Of a DNA stretch of 5,672 bases, positions 1-5,499 are shown piece after piece. Position 1 is the stretch's first letter; every line of letters starts with the position of its first letter. The position numbers were made by a program, and so were the translations under genes. Origin of the DNA: Ruminococcaceae bacterium UBA7135 (GTDB lineage Bacteria; Bacillota; Clostridia; Oscillospirales; Ruminococcaceae); assembly GCA_002492075.1 (NCBI GenBank), contig DKXD01000128.1, positions 1 through 5,672 of the forward strand, in the 5' to 3' direction. The notes under the pieces are model-generated. The model was not told the origin of the DNA and did not search any database. It was given only the letters and a program-made list of their open reading frames with translations.

Positions 1-6
1 AAATTA

Positions 7-12
7 CCACCT
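7..12 (-). promoter_or_regulatory. Shine-Dalgarno site of a gene starting beyond the left edge
   Basis: On the minus strand the sequence reads AGGTGG followed by TAATTT up to the window edge. This matches the anti-Shine-Dalgarno complement and lies downstream of a good promoter (91-63) and a hairpin (57-34). With six bases already between it and the edge, a start codon is expected at or just past position 1, so the coding sequence itself is not visible. The assignment is an inference from layout. Confidence 0.45.
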
Positions 13-33
13 AAAATTTATGATATAGTATAT

Positions 34-57
34 TAAACAGAGACTATTCTCTGTTTA
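34..57 (-). repeat. Perfect 10-bp inverted repeat at predicted transcription start
   Basis: The arms 34-43 (taaacagaga) and 48-57 (tctctgttta) are exact reverse complements separated by a 4-nt loop (ctat). The element begins where the promoter at 91-63 should start its transcript (about 56-58), so the mRNA would begin with a 5'-terminal stem-loop. There is no U-tract after it, so it is not a terminator. It could be an RNA stabiliser or a repressor operator overlapping +1; the sequence alone does not decide between them. Confidence 0.6.
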
Positions 58-62
58 TAACT

Positions 63-91
63 ATTTTACCACAATATGTCATTTATGTCAA
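63..91 (-). promoter_or_regulatory. Sigma-A promoter for a gene off the left edge
   Basis: On the minus strand a perfect -35 hexamer TTGACA (91-86) is followed after exactly 17 nt by TAAAAT (68-63), one mismatch from TATAAT. The -10 box is preceded by TGG, giving an extended -10 (TGn). Predicted transcription start is near 56-58. It points left, away from the gatCAB operon, and drives a gene whose coding region begins outside the window. A cre-like site lies 10 nt upstream of the -35 box. Confidence 0.75.
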
Positions 92-101
92 TAGCTTTTT
101 G

Positions 102-115
102 CGAAAACGTTTACA
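102..115 (-). promoter_or_regulatory. cre-like operator (CcpA/LacI-family type)
   Basis: The minus strand reads TGTAAACGTTTTCG, which agrees with the Gram-positive catabolite-responsive consensus TGWAANCGNTNWCA at 13 of 14 positions; only the last base differs. The central 8 bp (AAACGTTT) are a perfect palindrome with the CG centre typical of LacI-family operators. The centre lies about 50 nt upstream of the predicted start of the left-edge promoter, a position where CcpA is known to activate some genes such as ackA in Bacillus. Binding by CcpA, or by another LacI-family regulator, is inferred. Confidence 0.4.
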
Positions 116-185
116 TAATGCACAAAAGCCCACAACCATGTGGTATATATCGTTGAACACGCCCCAAAAAGCACCAATCTAACGA

Positions 186-216
186 CGAACACTCCTGATT
201 ACGGCGGGAGTGTTCG
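186..216 (-). terminator. Strong hairpin after the gatCAB-membrane protein operon
   Basis: Arms 186-195 and 207-216 pair perfectly over 10 bp (CGAACACTCC with GGAGTGTTCG), and a T.G wobble can extend the stem to 11 bp. The loop is 9-11 nt. It starts 27 nt after the stop codon of the membrane protein gene, where an operon terminator is expected. However, neither strand has a T-run directly after the stem; the nearest on the minus strand is five T at 170-166, 15 nt further on. It may be a weak terminator, a 3'-end stabiliser or a processing site. Confidence 0.4.
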
Positions 217-243
217 CATAAATAACGCTTGACCCAACGGATA

Positions 244-1080
244 TTATAACGTCTCTTTTGAAATGTTGACTGCCACAAAAAAGCTAAACGGAAACGCTCC
301 CATAATGTCGCACTCCCGCTTAAAAAGCGCGGCTTTTTCCTTTGTAAGATCAAGCTGCTCCTCGGGAATACAGATCAAAACGTCTCCGTAGTTGAGAAAA
401 TCCGCAGGAGTAAAGTCACGGCAAAGCTCGGGCGCGGTAACGCGATAGAGCGTAAGGCGCTCGCTTTTGAGGTAGTAACTCAGCCAATTGTAAAAAAAGT
501 TCAGCAGAACGGGCGGCAGGTCGCCAACTCCTACGATAACCCTCGGGTTCGCGTCGTAAAGCGCCTTGATATCCTCGGCATGGTAAATGTCGACAAGCTT
601 TTCGCCGTTTTTGACAGCAAAGAACCTCCTTGTCATACTCGTGTAATATGTTCCCACAATAATAAACGGGGACGTTACCGCCATAACCATCGCGGCGAAG
701 CCGAACGCCAAGTGAACGTATTCACCCAGTAAAAACGCCGCGAAAATAAAGAAAATTATTGAAAAAAACGTGAGAAACGCCGCCAAAGCTTCGTGTCCTT
801 TTTTCCGCGCGAGATTTATCGCGGAAATTTTAGAGCGTATGATATTCTCGGTATAAGCGGAATCGTTTTGCGGAACGTCTCTTTTTCTTGTAAAACGCAC
901 GATAAACGGCGAAGCCGCCACCGCGAACAGCCCCGCGATAAACGTAAACACCATCACGGGATACTGCCACTCGCCCCAATCACTCATGGCTGCGCACACA
1001 ATAAACGCCGCGTCCGCAAGCAAAATTCCCCAGCCGATAAGCTGCCAGAAAAGAAATGGATGTCTTTGATAAAAACTCAT
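244..1080 (-). CDS. Four-helix membrane protein with cytoplasmic alpha/beta domain, unknown function
   Basis: A 278-residue protein that I do not recognise as a named family. Four hydrophobic segments are visible at about residues 11-32, 41-62, 97-118 and 121-145. They form two hairpins with very short outer loops, and basic residues (RFTRKR at 62-67, ARKK at 91-94, RR at 151-152) place the N-terminus, middle loop and C-terminus in the cytoplasm. Residues from about 150 to 278 form a soluble domain with alternating strand-like stretches (VIVGVGD 181-187, LTLYRV 209-214, DVLICIP 233-239, FSFFVAV 265-271) and helices, which suggests an alpha/beta fold. The two hairpins resemble each other (GE-aromatic turn, then SPFI near the end of the second helix). 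The ATG lies 2 nt after the gatB stop codon, so translation is probably coupled to gatB; the local Shine-Dalgarno (GAG) is weak and lies in the end of gatB. No catalytic motif is evident. The reading frame is well supported by the packing, the membrane pattern and the clean stop; the function is open. Confidence 0.85.
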   Translation of the reverse strand: MSFYQRHPFLFWQLIGWGILLADAAFIVCAAMSDWGEWQYPVMVFTFIAGLFAVAASPFIVRFTRKRDVPQNDSAYTENIIRSKISAINLARKKGHEALAAFLTFFSIIFFIFAAFLLGEYVHLAFGFAAMVMAVTSPFIIVGTYYTSMTRRFFAVKNGEKLVDIYHAEDIKALYDANPRVIVGVGDLPPVLLNFFYNWLSYYLKSERLTLYRVTAPELCRDFTPADFLNYGDVLICIPEEQLDLTKEKAALFKRECDIMGAFPFSFFVAVNISKETL

Positions 1081-1082
1081 AA

Positions 1083-2516
1083 TTATTCACTCAATTTCTT
1101 ACGGATATATTCTTGTATCGCCTTGGGGCTTGCCGCGCCCTTAAGAGCCTTGTTCGCCTGTCCCATAAAGAACCCGAACACCTTCTGATCGCCGTTTTTG
1201 TATTGCTCCACAGGCTTTGGGTTGTTCGCTATGATCTCGTCAACCACTTTCGCCAGCAGATCGTTGTCCTCTTTTATCCAAAGGTCGTCGCGGTCGGCGA
1301 TGTCCTTTGCGGAGCCACCGTTTTCAATCATCTCGCGAAGAATTGCCTTGGCGTTCGCCTGCGATATTTTGTCGGTCTGCATAAACTCGACAAGCTTCGC
1401 GAGATCCGCGCCGCCGAATTTCAGATTTTCCATATCCGCTTCGCCGCGGTTTATACGGTTCATAAGCTCGCCCAAAATATAATTCGCAACGGCTTTCGGA
1501 TTGTTGTATACAGCAAGTGCCTCATCAAAGAAATCGCATATCTTCTTATCGCCGACTATAATATCCGCGTCCGCTTTTTTCAGTCCGTATTCGTTGACGT
1601 AGCGTTCAACGCGCTGTTCGGGAAGTTCGGGGATAGAGTTCTTGATAGATTCAAGCTCCTCTTCCGTGAAGATTATCGGAGGAATGTCGGGGTCGGGGAA
1701 ATAGCGGTAATCGTGCGCGTCCTCCTTGGAGCGCATTGCGGTGGTTTCACCGAGCTGCTCGTTAAAGCGGCGCGTCTGCTGAATAACACGCTCTCCGCTT
1801 TCAAGAAGCTCCTCTTGACGGTCTATTTCAACTTCGATCGCTTTGGCAATCGCTTTAAGCGAGTTGAGGTTTTTAAGCTCGGTGCGTGTGCCAAGCTCGG
1901 TCGAGCCTTTCGGCGCTATTGAAATGTTTACGTCGCAGCGTATCGAACCTTGCTCCATTTTGCAGTCGCAAATGCCCGCGTATTGCAGTAAAAGCTTTAT
2001 TTTTTCAATGAACGCTATAACTTCGTCGGCGGAATGGAAATCCGGTTCGGTTACTATCTCTATAAGCGGAACGCCGCAGCGGTTGTAATCCGCATAAGAA
2101 AGGTGACGCGCGTCATCGTGGACAAGCTTGCCCGCGTCCTCTTCAAGGTGGATACGGTTAATACGGATAACCTTATCCTCGCCGTTTACTTTAATGTTTA
2201 CCTTACCGCTGAGACAAACGGGACGCGGCATTTGCGATATCTGATATGCTTTAGGCAGATCGGGGTAGAAATAGTTCTTTCTGTCCCATTTCGTAAAGCG
2301 CGAGATGTCACAGTTCATCACATAGCCCGCTTTTATAATGTACTCAACCGCCTTTTGGTTGAGCACGGGCAGAGTTCCGGGAAGTCCGCTGCAAACAGGG
2401 CAGCAGCGCGAATTCGGAGTTCCGCCGAATTCCGCGGAACAGGTGCAGAACACTTTCGATTTAGTCAGCAGTTCCGCGTGTATTTCAAGACCCATTGTGG
2501 GAAAATAAGCACTCAC
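1083..2516 (-). CDS. gatB: Aspartyl/glutamyl-tRNA amidotransferase subunit B
   Basis: A 477-residue GatB of normal full length. It binds misacylated Glu-tRNA(Gln) (or Asp-tRNA(Asn)), phosphorylates the side-chain carboxylate with ATP and replaces the phosphate with ammonia channelled from GatA. The N-terminal catalytic part (about 1-290) begins with GLEIHAEL (9-16). It has a cysteine cluster C24-x-C26 and C39-P-V-C42 that looks like the zinc site found in many GatB proteins, HLEEDAGK (123-130), and the GatB signature DYNRCGVPLIEI (143-154). A helical linker and the YqeY-like tRNA-binding tail (about 330-475, ending GFFMGQANKALKG and IRKKL) follow. The start is a GTG: it lies 7 nt after a good Shine-Dalgarno, and the residues before M8 (SAYFPT) align with the usual GatB N-terminus, so the internal ATG at codon 8 is rejected. 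The gene follows gatA after 12 nt and is followed 2 nt later by the membrane protein gene. The sequence alone does not show whether Gln, Asn or both are made. Confidence 0.98.
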   Translation of the reverse strand: MSAYFPTMGLEIHAELLTKSKVFCTCSAEFGGTPNSRCCPVCSGLPGTLPVLNQKAVEYIIKAGYVMNCDISRFTKWDRKNYFYPDLPKAYQISQMPRPVCLSGKVNIKVNGEDKVIRINRIHLEEDAGKLVHDDARHLSYADYNRCGVPLIEIVTEPDFHSADEVIAFIEKIKLLLQYAGICDCKMEQGSIRCDVNISIAPKGSTELGTRTELKNLNSLKAIAKAIEVEIDRQEELLESGERVIQQTRRFNEQLGETTAMRSKEDAHDYRYFPDPDIPPIIFTEEELESIKNSIPELPEQRVERYVNEYGLKKADADIIVGDKKICDFFDEALAVYNNPKAVANYILGELMNRINRGEADMENLKFGGADLAKLVEFMQTDKISQANAKAILREMIENGGSAKDIADRDDLWIKEDNDLLAKVVDEIIANNPKPVEQYKNGDQKVFGFFMGQANKALKGAASPKAIQEYIRKKLSE

Positions 2517-2521
2517 TTCGA

Positions 2522-2530
2522 CACCCCCTT
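2522..2530 (-). promoter_or_regulatory. gatB ribosome binding site, fused to gatA stop
   Basis: The minus strand reads TAAGGGGGTGTCGAAGTG. The gatA stop TAA (2531-2529) supplies the first A residues of the Shine-Dalgarno AAGGGGGTG, and 7 nt separate the G-run from the GTG start. This spacing decides for GTG at 2516 rather than the ATG at codon 8. The fifth base is G instead of the consensus A, which still allows a G.U pair with 16S rRNA. Confidence 0.85.
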
Positions 2531-3980
2531 AAAGCTCAACATCAAGCGGCACAAAGCCGTATTCCCATTCATCGGCGACTTGCAAAATAGTTTGCTCGTC
2601 AAAACGCTTTCCGATTATCGACATTCCTATGGGAAGTCCTTTATCGGCAGTATAGCCGCAGGTCGTCGATATTGCGGGAAGCTTCGCGATGTTCACCGTA
2701 ACCGTGCAAATATCCGCTTGATACATCTTAACGGGGTCGTTGTCCTGTTCGCCGATCTTGTAAGCGGGAGTAGGCGCGGTCGGCGTTAAAATAACGTCCG
2801 CCTGTTCGAATATTTTATCATACTGACGGATAATTTCCTGCTTAAGCGCCAACGCTTTCTTATAGTAAGCGTCATAATATCCGCTTGAAAGAGCATAGTT
2901 TCCCAACAGAATACGGCGCTTTACCTCCTCGCCGAAGCCTTTGCTGCGGCTGTCACGGATAAGCTCTTCAAATGTTCTTCCCTCTCCGCGATAACCATAC
3001 TTAATGCCGTCGAAGCGCGAAAGATTGGATGCCGCCTCCGCACAGGCAATAAGATAGTACGCGGGGATAGCGTATTTTAGGCTCGGCATCGAGCACTCAA
3101 CAAGTGTCGCACCGCGCTTTTCAAGCTCCTTTGCCGCGTCAAGAACGCATTTTCTCACAGTATCATCAATACCCTCGGCATAAAACTCCTTAGGCAGAGC
3201 AATTTTCAATCCATTTATAGGCTGACCTATCTTCTCCGTAAAATCGGGAGTATCTACGCGCGCGGAGGTCGCGTCGTGACGGTCATGTCCGCAGATAGCG
3301 TTCAGTATTATTGCACAGTCCCGCGCGTCATTGCATATCGGACCTATCTGGTCAAGCGAGCTTGCGAACGCAACAAGCCCGTAGCGTGAAACGCGTCCGT
3401 AAGTAGGCTTGATACCGGTAACTCCGCAGAAAGAGCTGGGCTGGCGGATGGAACCGCCCGTATCGCTGCCCAAAGCCGCGGGAGCGAGAGACGCTGCCAC
3501 AGCAGCCGCCGAACCGCCCGAAGAACCGCCCGGAACTCTTTCGAGATCATAGGGGTTCTTTGTTTTTGCAAAAGCGGAAGTCTGTGTCGAGCCGCCCATG
3601 GCGAACTCATCCATAGACGCTCTGCCCAAAAGCACATAGCCCTGTTCGTTCAGCTTTTCGATAACCGTCGCGTTATACGGCGGCACAAAATTTTCCAACA
3701 TATGGCTGGCGCACGTTGTGCGAACGCCGTCAATGCAGATGTTGTCTTTAATAGCAAGCGGTATTCCCGTCAAAGCCTCCGCCCTGCCCGCATCGATAAT
3801 CTTTTGAGCGTTCTCCGCGTCTTTAAGTGCCTTTTCCTTTGTAACGGTAATGTACGAAAGCAGCTTGCTGTCTACTTCCTCAATTCTTTTAAAATACTCC
3901 CCGCAAAGCTCCGCCGCGCTTATTTCCTTATTGTCAAGAGATTTGCGCAGATCGCGTATCTTGGCTTTTTTTATATCCAT
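2529..3980 (-). CDS. gatA: Aspartyl/glutamyl-tRNA amidotransferase subunit A (glutaminase)
   Basis: A 483-residue amidase-signature enzyme of usual GatA length. It hydrolyses glutamine to glutamate and ammonia in the cytoplasm and feeds the ammonia to GatB. The Ser-cisSer-Lys triad is readable: Lys78 in PLAIKDN, Ser153 in the GGSSGGS motif (151-157) and the nucleophile Ser177 in GSDTGGSIRQPS. The spacings of 75 and 24 residues equal those known for FAAH (Lys142, Ser217, Ser241). Further family blocks are TTCASHMLENF (88-98), the GIKPTYGRVSRYGLVAFASS block (189-208), RRILLGNYALSSGYYDAYY (355-373) and LTPTAPTPAYKIGE (398-411). Nothing is truncated or missing. The ATG is preceded by an AAGGAGG Shine-Dalgarno, 7 nt away, that overlaps the gatC stop; the gap to gatC is 12 nt. 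It is cotranscribed with gatC and gatB, the other two subunits of the heterotrimer. Confidence 0.98.
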   Translation of the reverse strand: MDIKKAKIRDLRKSLDNKEISAAELCGEYFKRIEEVDSKLLSYITVTKEKALKDAENAQKIIDAGRAEALTGIPLAIKDNICIDGVRTTCASHMLENFVPPYNATVIEKLNEQGYVLLGRASMDEFAMGGSTQTSAFAKTKNPYDLERVPGGSSGGSAAAVAASLAPAALGSDTGGSIRQPSSFCGVTGIKPTYGRVSRYGLVAFASSLDQIGPICNDARDCAIILNAICGHDRHDATSARVDTPDFTEKIGQPINGLKIALPKEFYAEGIDDTVRKCVLDAAKELEKRGATLVECSMPSLKYAIPAYYLIACAEAASNLSRFDGIKYGYRGEGRTFEELIRDSRSKGFGEEVKRRILLGNYALSSGYYDAYYKKALALKQEIIRQYDKIFEQADVILTPTAPTPAYKIGEQDNDPVKMYQADICTVTVNIAKLPAISTTCGYTADKGLPIGMSIIGKRFDEQTILQVADEWEYGFVPLDVEL

Positions 3981-3985
3981 ATCGG

Positions 3986-3994
3986 CACCTCCTT
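3986..3994 (-). promoter_or_regulatory. gatA ribosome binding site, fused to gatC stop
   Basis: The minus strand reads TAAGGAGGTGCCGATATG. The gatC stop TAA (3995-3993) overlaps a nearly perfect anti-Shine-Dalgarno match AAGGAGGTG, with 7 nt between GGAGG and the ATG. The layout is nearly the same as at the gatA-gatB junction (14 of 18 bases identical). It favours translational coupling and matched synthesis of the subunits. Confidence 0.85.
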
Positions 3995-4277
3995 ACTCTA
4001 CGACCTTAGGTACAACATAACAGTTGTCCGTGTTTTCGGCGTTGGAAAGCAGCTTTTCTGTCGGGAACGACTCCTCGGCAACGTCCTCGCGCGTATCTTT
4101 AAAAGCTATTTCATTACCGTCCTTGGTATCGTCATATATGAGGTCGAAGGACTTTATCTCGTCCATAAGGTCTATGATGTCGCTCATCTCACCCATTACC
4201 TTCTTCATTCCGTCCTCATCGTAGTCAAGCTTGGAAAGCTCGCAAAGGTGCTCTATGGTTTTCAGTTCTATCGCCAT
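3993..4277 (-). CDS. gatC: Aspartyl/glutamyl-tRNA amidotransferase subunit C
   Basis: A 94-residue GatC, the small subunit that wraps around and stabilises the GatA-GatB interface. The N-terminal helical part (IEHLCELSKLDYDED, residues 8-22, then a helix to about 43) and the extended C-terminal part (KDTREDVAEESFP, then LLSNAENTD and a final YVVPKVVE) are the normal GatC blocks. The ATG at 4277 is preceded by AAAGGA (4292-4287), 9 nt upstream. The frame is open up to an ATG at 4394, but the extra 39 residues do not resemble GatC and that ATG sits at the predicted transcription start, so the short form is taken. It is the first gene of the gatC-gatA-gatB-membrane protein operon. Confidence 0.97.
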   Translation of the reverse strand: MAIELKTIEHLCELSKLDYDEDGMKKVMGEMSDIIDLMDEIKSFDLIYDDTKDGNEIAFKDTREDVAEESFPTEKLLSNAENTDNCYVVPKVVE

Positions 4278-4286
4278 ATTATCGTA

Positions 4287-4292
4287 TCCTTT
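4287..4292 (-). promoter_or_regulatory. gatC ribosome binding site
   Basis: The minus strand shows AAAGGA followed by 9 nt and the ATG at 4277-4275. It is weaker than the sites of gatA and gatB but is the only Shine-Dalgarno match near a GatC-like N-terminus, and it decides the start against the upstream ATG at 4394. Confidence 0.7.
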
Positions 4293-4331
4293 CTTTTGCG
4301 GTTGATAGTGTACGGCTGAACGCGCGGGAAT

Positions 4332-4370
4332 GGCAAACGTTATGCTTGTATTTTTTCCGCAACGTTTTCC
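4332..4370 (-). repeat. Inverted repeat in the gatC leader
   Basis: On the minus strand GGAAAACGTT (4370-4361) can pair with AACGTTTGCC (4341-4332) at 9 of 10 positions, the third being an A-G mismatch. The loop is 19 nt. The element lies inside the predicted untranslated leader (about 4395-4278). It is not followed by a T-run, so it is not a terminator or classical attenuator. It may be an RNA structure or two half-sites sharing the core AACGTT; its function is unknown. Confidence 0.4.
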
Positions 4371-4373
4371 GCA
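4353..4373 (-). repeat. Direct repeat TGCGGAAAA x2 in the gatC leader
   Basis: The nonamer TGCGGAAAA occurs twice on the minus strand, at 4373-4365 and 4361-4353, separated by CGT, giving a 12-bp period close to one helical turn. It lies about 22-42 nt downstream of the predicted start of transcription and overlaps one arm of the leader inverted repeat. It could be a pair of protein-binding half-sites; this is an inference. Confidence 0.4.
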
Positions 4374-4401
4374 TGTTGTCACTTTATAATGCACATATTA
4401 T

Positions 4402-4430
4402 ATTATATCCTATTTTTGCCTTTTTTTCAA
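4402..4430 (-). promoter_or_regulatory. Sigma-A promoter of the gatCAB operon
   Basis: The minus strand has TTGAAA (4430-4425), exactly 17 nt, then a perfect TATAAT (4407-4402). A second, overlapping TATAAT follows at 4402-4397. Predicted start is near 4395, giving a leader of about 118 nt before gatC. The promoter begins only 10 nt after the T-run of the dac terminator, so the two transcription units are separated very compactly. Confidence 0.8.
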
Positions 4431-4440
4431 GGGGTTTTGC

Positions 4441-4473
4441 AAAAAAAACGAGTGCTTCACAAAGAAACACTCG
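4441..4473 (-). terminator. Intrinsic terminator of the carboxypeptidase gene
   Basis: On the minus strand CGAGTGTTTC (4473-4464) pairs with GAAGCACTCG (4458-4449) over 10 bp with one T.G wobble, around the 5-nt loop TTTGT. Eight T follow directly (4448-4441). It begins 15 nt after the dac stop codon. The plus strand has no T-run after the stem, so it works in one direction only. Confidence 0.92.
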
Positions 4474-4488
4474 ATAATATTTACAACG

Positions 4489-5499
4489 TCAGCCTATCAC
4501 GCTGTCGATAAGCTGAAGCGTTTTGTCATTGCGATCCTCCCACGTCTCGCTGCCCGCCACCACGGTAATGTATGTTTTTTTGTTTTTTACGAACGCCGTA
4601 ATAAGGCAATAACCGGCATTATCCGTCGATCCCGTTTTCATTCCTATTACTTCACTGCGGTAATACTCCTCCCACTCGGGATGGAGAAAAACGTTGCCGT
4701 TCATCCAATTCGCAATCTCTCCCGTCTCAAAGGTCACCGTTTTCTCGGGTATAGCCACTATCTCGCGTATTTCCGGGACCGTAAGCGCATATTTCGCGAG
4801 CTTTACAAGATCGGAAACCGTAGTATAATGCGCGTCATCGTCCCAGCCATCGGGATCGGCAAAATGAGTGCCGTCCATTCCAAGCTCACGCGCGAGGTCG
4901 TTCATCAAATCGCAGAAGTATTCAACAGCGTGCTTATCCGTCATATTTTCTCTGCCGCTCGCTTTTCTGGCTGTAGAAACAGCGATCGTATACGCCGCGT
5001 CATTTCCGGACGGCAGCAGTAAGCCCGTAAGCAGATCATACATTTTGAGCTTTTGTCCCGGAGCTATCATAGCGAGACTTGAATCGGGCTGCACCATTGA
5101 AAGCTCCGAACCAACCGTTATCACATCATCCGCCTTAAAATATCGCAGCGCCACGGACGCAGTCATCAGCTTTGTAAGGCTTGCGGGAGCTATTTTATCG
5201 TCGATATTCTCACCAACTATCAACTCATTATCATCAACACAATATAAAGCGCATGCCTTGTATGACAACGCAATCTCGGAAACGGATTCAGACGGTGAGT
5301 TCGCGGCGCTTGACGATGTTTGCATCGATGATGTGACGGTTTGTGTGCTCGTGCCGCTGACTATACTATCAACAGAGCTCGCCTCCGAGCTTGACGACAC
5401 AGGCTCGGAAACCGAAGCGTTTACAGGTTCTGTAGAACCGCTGCACGCGGTAAGCAGCGAAACGGCAAGCAGCACAGCCGCGGCTATTGATTTTTTCAT
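4489..5499 (-). CDS. Lipoprotein D-alanyl-D-alanine carboxypeptidase (peptidase S11, DacA-like)
   Basis: A 336-residue penicillin-binding serine hydrolase that removes the terminal D-alanine from peptidoglycan stem peptides outside the membrane. The three active-site motifs are intact: SLTK (nucleophile Ser107, Lys110), SGN (164-166) and KTG (288-290). Family blocks APASLTKLMTA, LLLPSGNDAA, GMDGTHFADPDGW and HYTTVSDLVKLAKYAL support the S11 class. The N-terminus is a lipoprotein signal (MKK, hydrophobic stretch 5-16, lipobox LTAC with Cys19), followed by a Ser/Thr-rich spacer to about residue 77. The protein ends soon after the catalytic domain, without the C-terminal beta domain and amphipathic anchor of E. 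coli PBP5; the lipid replaces the anchor. The ATG lies 6 nt after GGGAG (5510-5506). The gene is transcribed alone and closed by the terminator at 4473-4441. Its exact paralogue name (dacA, dacB or dacF) cannot be assigned from sequence alone. Confidence 0.94.
   Translation of the reverse strand: MKKSIAAAVLLAVSLLTACSGSTEPVNASVSEPVSSSSEASSVDSIVSGTSTQTVTSSMQTSSSAANSPSESVSEIALSYKACALYCVDDNELIVGENIDDKIAPASLTKLMTASVALRYFKADDVITVGSELSMVQPDSSLAMIAPGQKLKMYDLLTGLLLPSGNDAAYTIAVSTARKASGRENMTDKHAVEYFCDLMNDLARELGMDGTHFADPDGWDDDAHYTTVSDLVKLAKYALTVPEIREIVAIPEKTVTFETGEIANWMNGNVFLHPEWEEYYRSEVIGMKTGSTDNAGYCLITAFVKNKKTYITVVAGSETWEDRNDKTLQLIDSVIG

Noticed and set aside
130..143. A small inverted repeat (CCACA/TGTGG) near the left intergenic region, followed by TTTT on the minus strand, as a terminator.
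   Set aside because: The stem is only 5 bp and the T-run is short and interrupted, which is too weak to call.
111..353. An 80-codon minus-strand frame across the end of the membrane protein gene and the following hairpin.
   Set aside because: It overlaps the real gene in another frame, has no recognisable ribosome binding site, runs through the hairpin at 216-186 and ends inside the cre-like site. The product has no domain-like pattern.
1113..2789. Long plus-strand open frames of about 250-270 codons opposite gatB and gatA.
   Set aside because: They lie antisense to complete, well-conserved genes, have low-complexity Phe/Val/Arg-rich products and lack good ribosome binding sites. They are shadows of the real coding frames.
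4309..4339. A second gatC promoter, TTGCCA-18-TACACT on the minus strand.
   Set aside because: The -10 box matches at only 4 of 6 positions and the spacer is 18 nt. The promoter at 4430-4402 is far better.
4278..4394. A 39-residue N-terminal extension of GatC starting at the ATG at 4394.
   Set aside because: That ATG coincides with the predicted transcription start and has no ribosome binding site. The extra residues do not look like GatC, while the ATG at 4277 has AAAGGA 9 nt upstream and gives a normal 94-residue protein.
4278..4395. A T-box riboswitch in the gatC leader.
   Set aside because: The leader is short for a T-box, and I find neither the conserved T-box sequence (AGGGTGGNACCGCG-like) nor a terminator/antiterminator pair.
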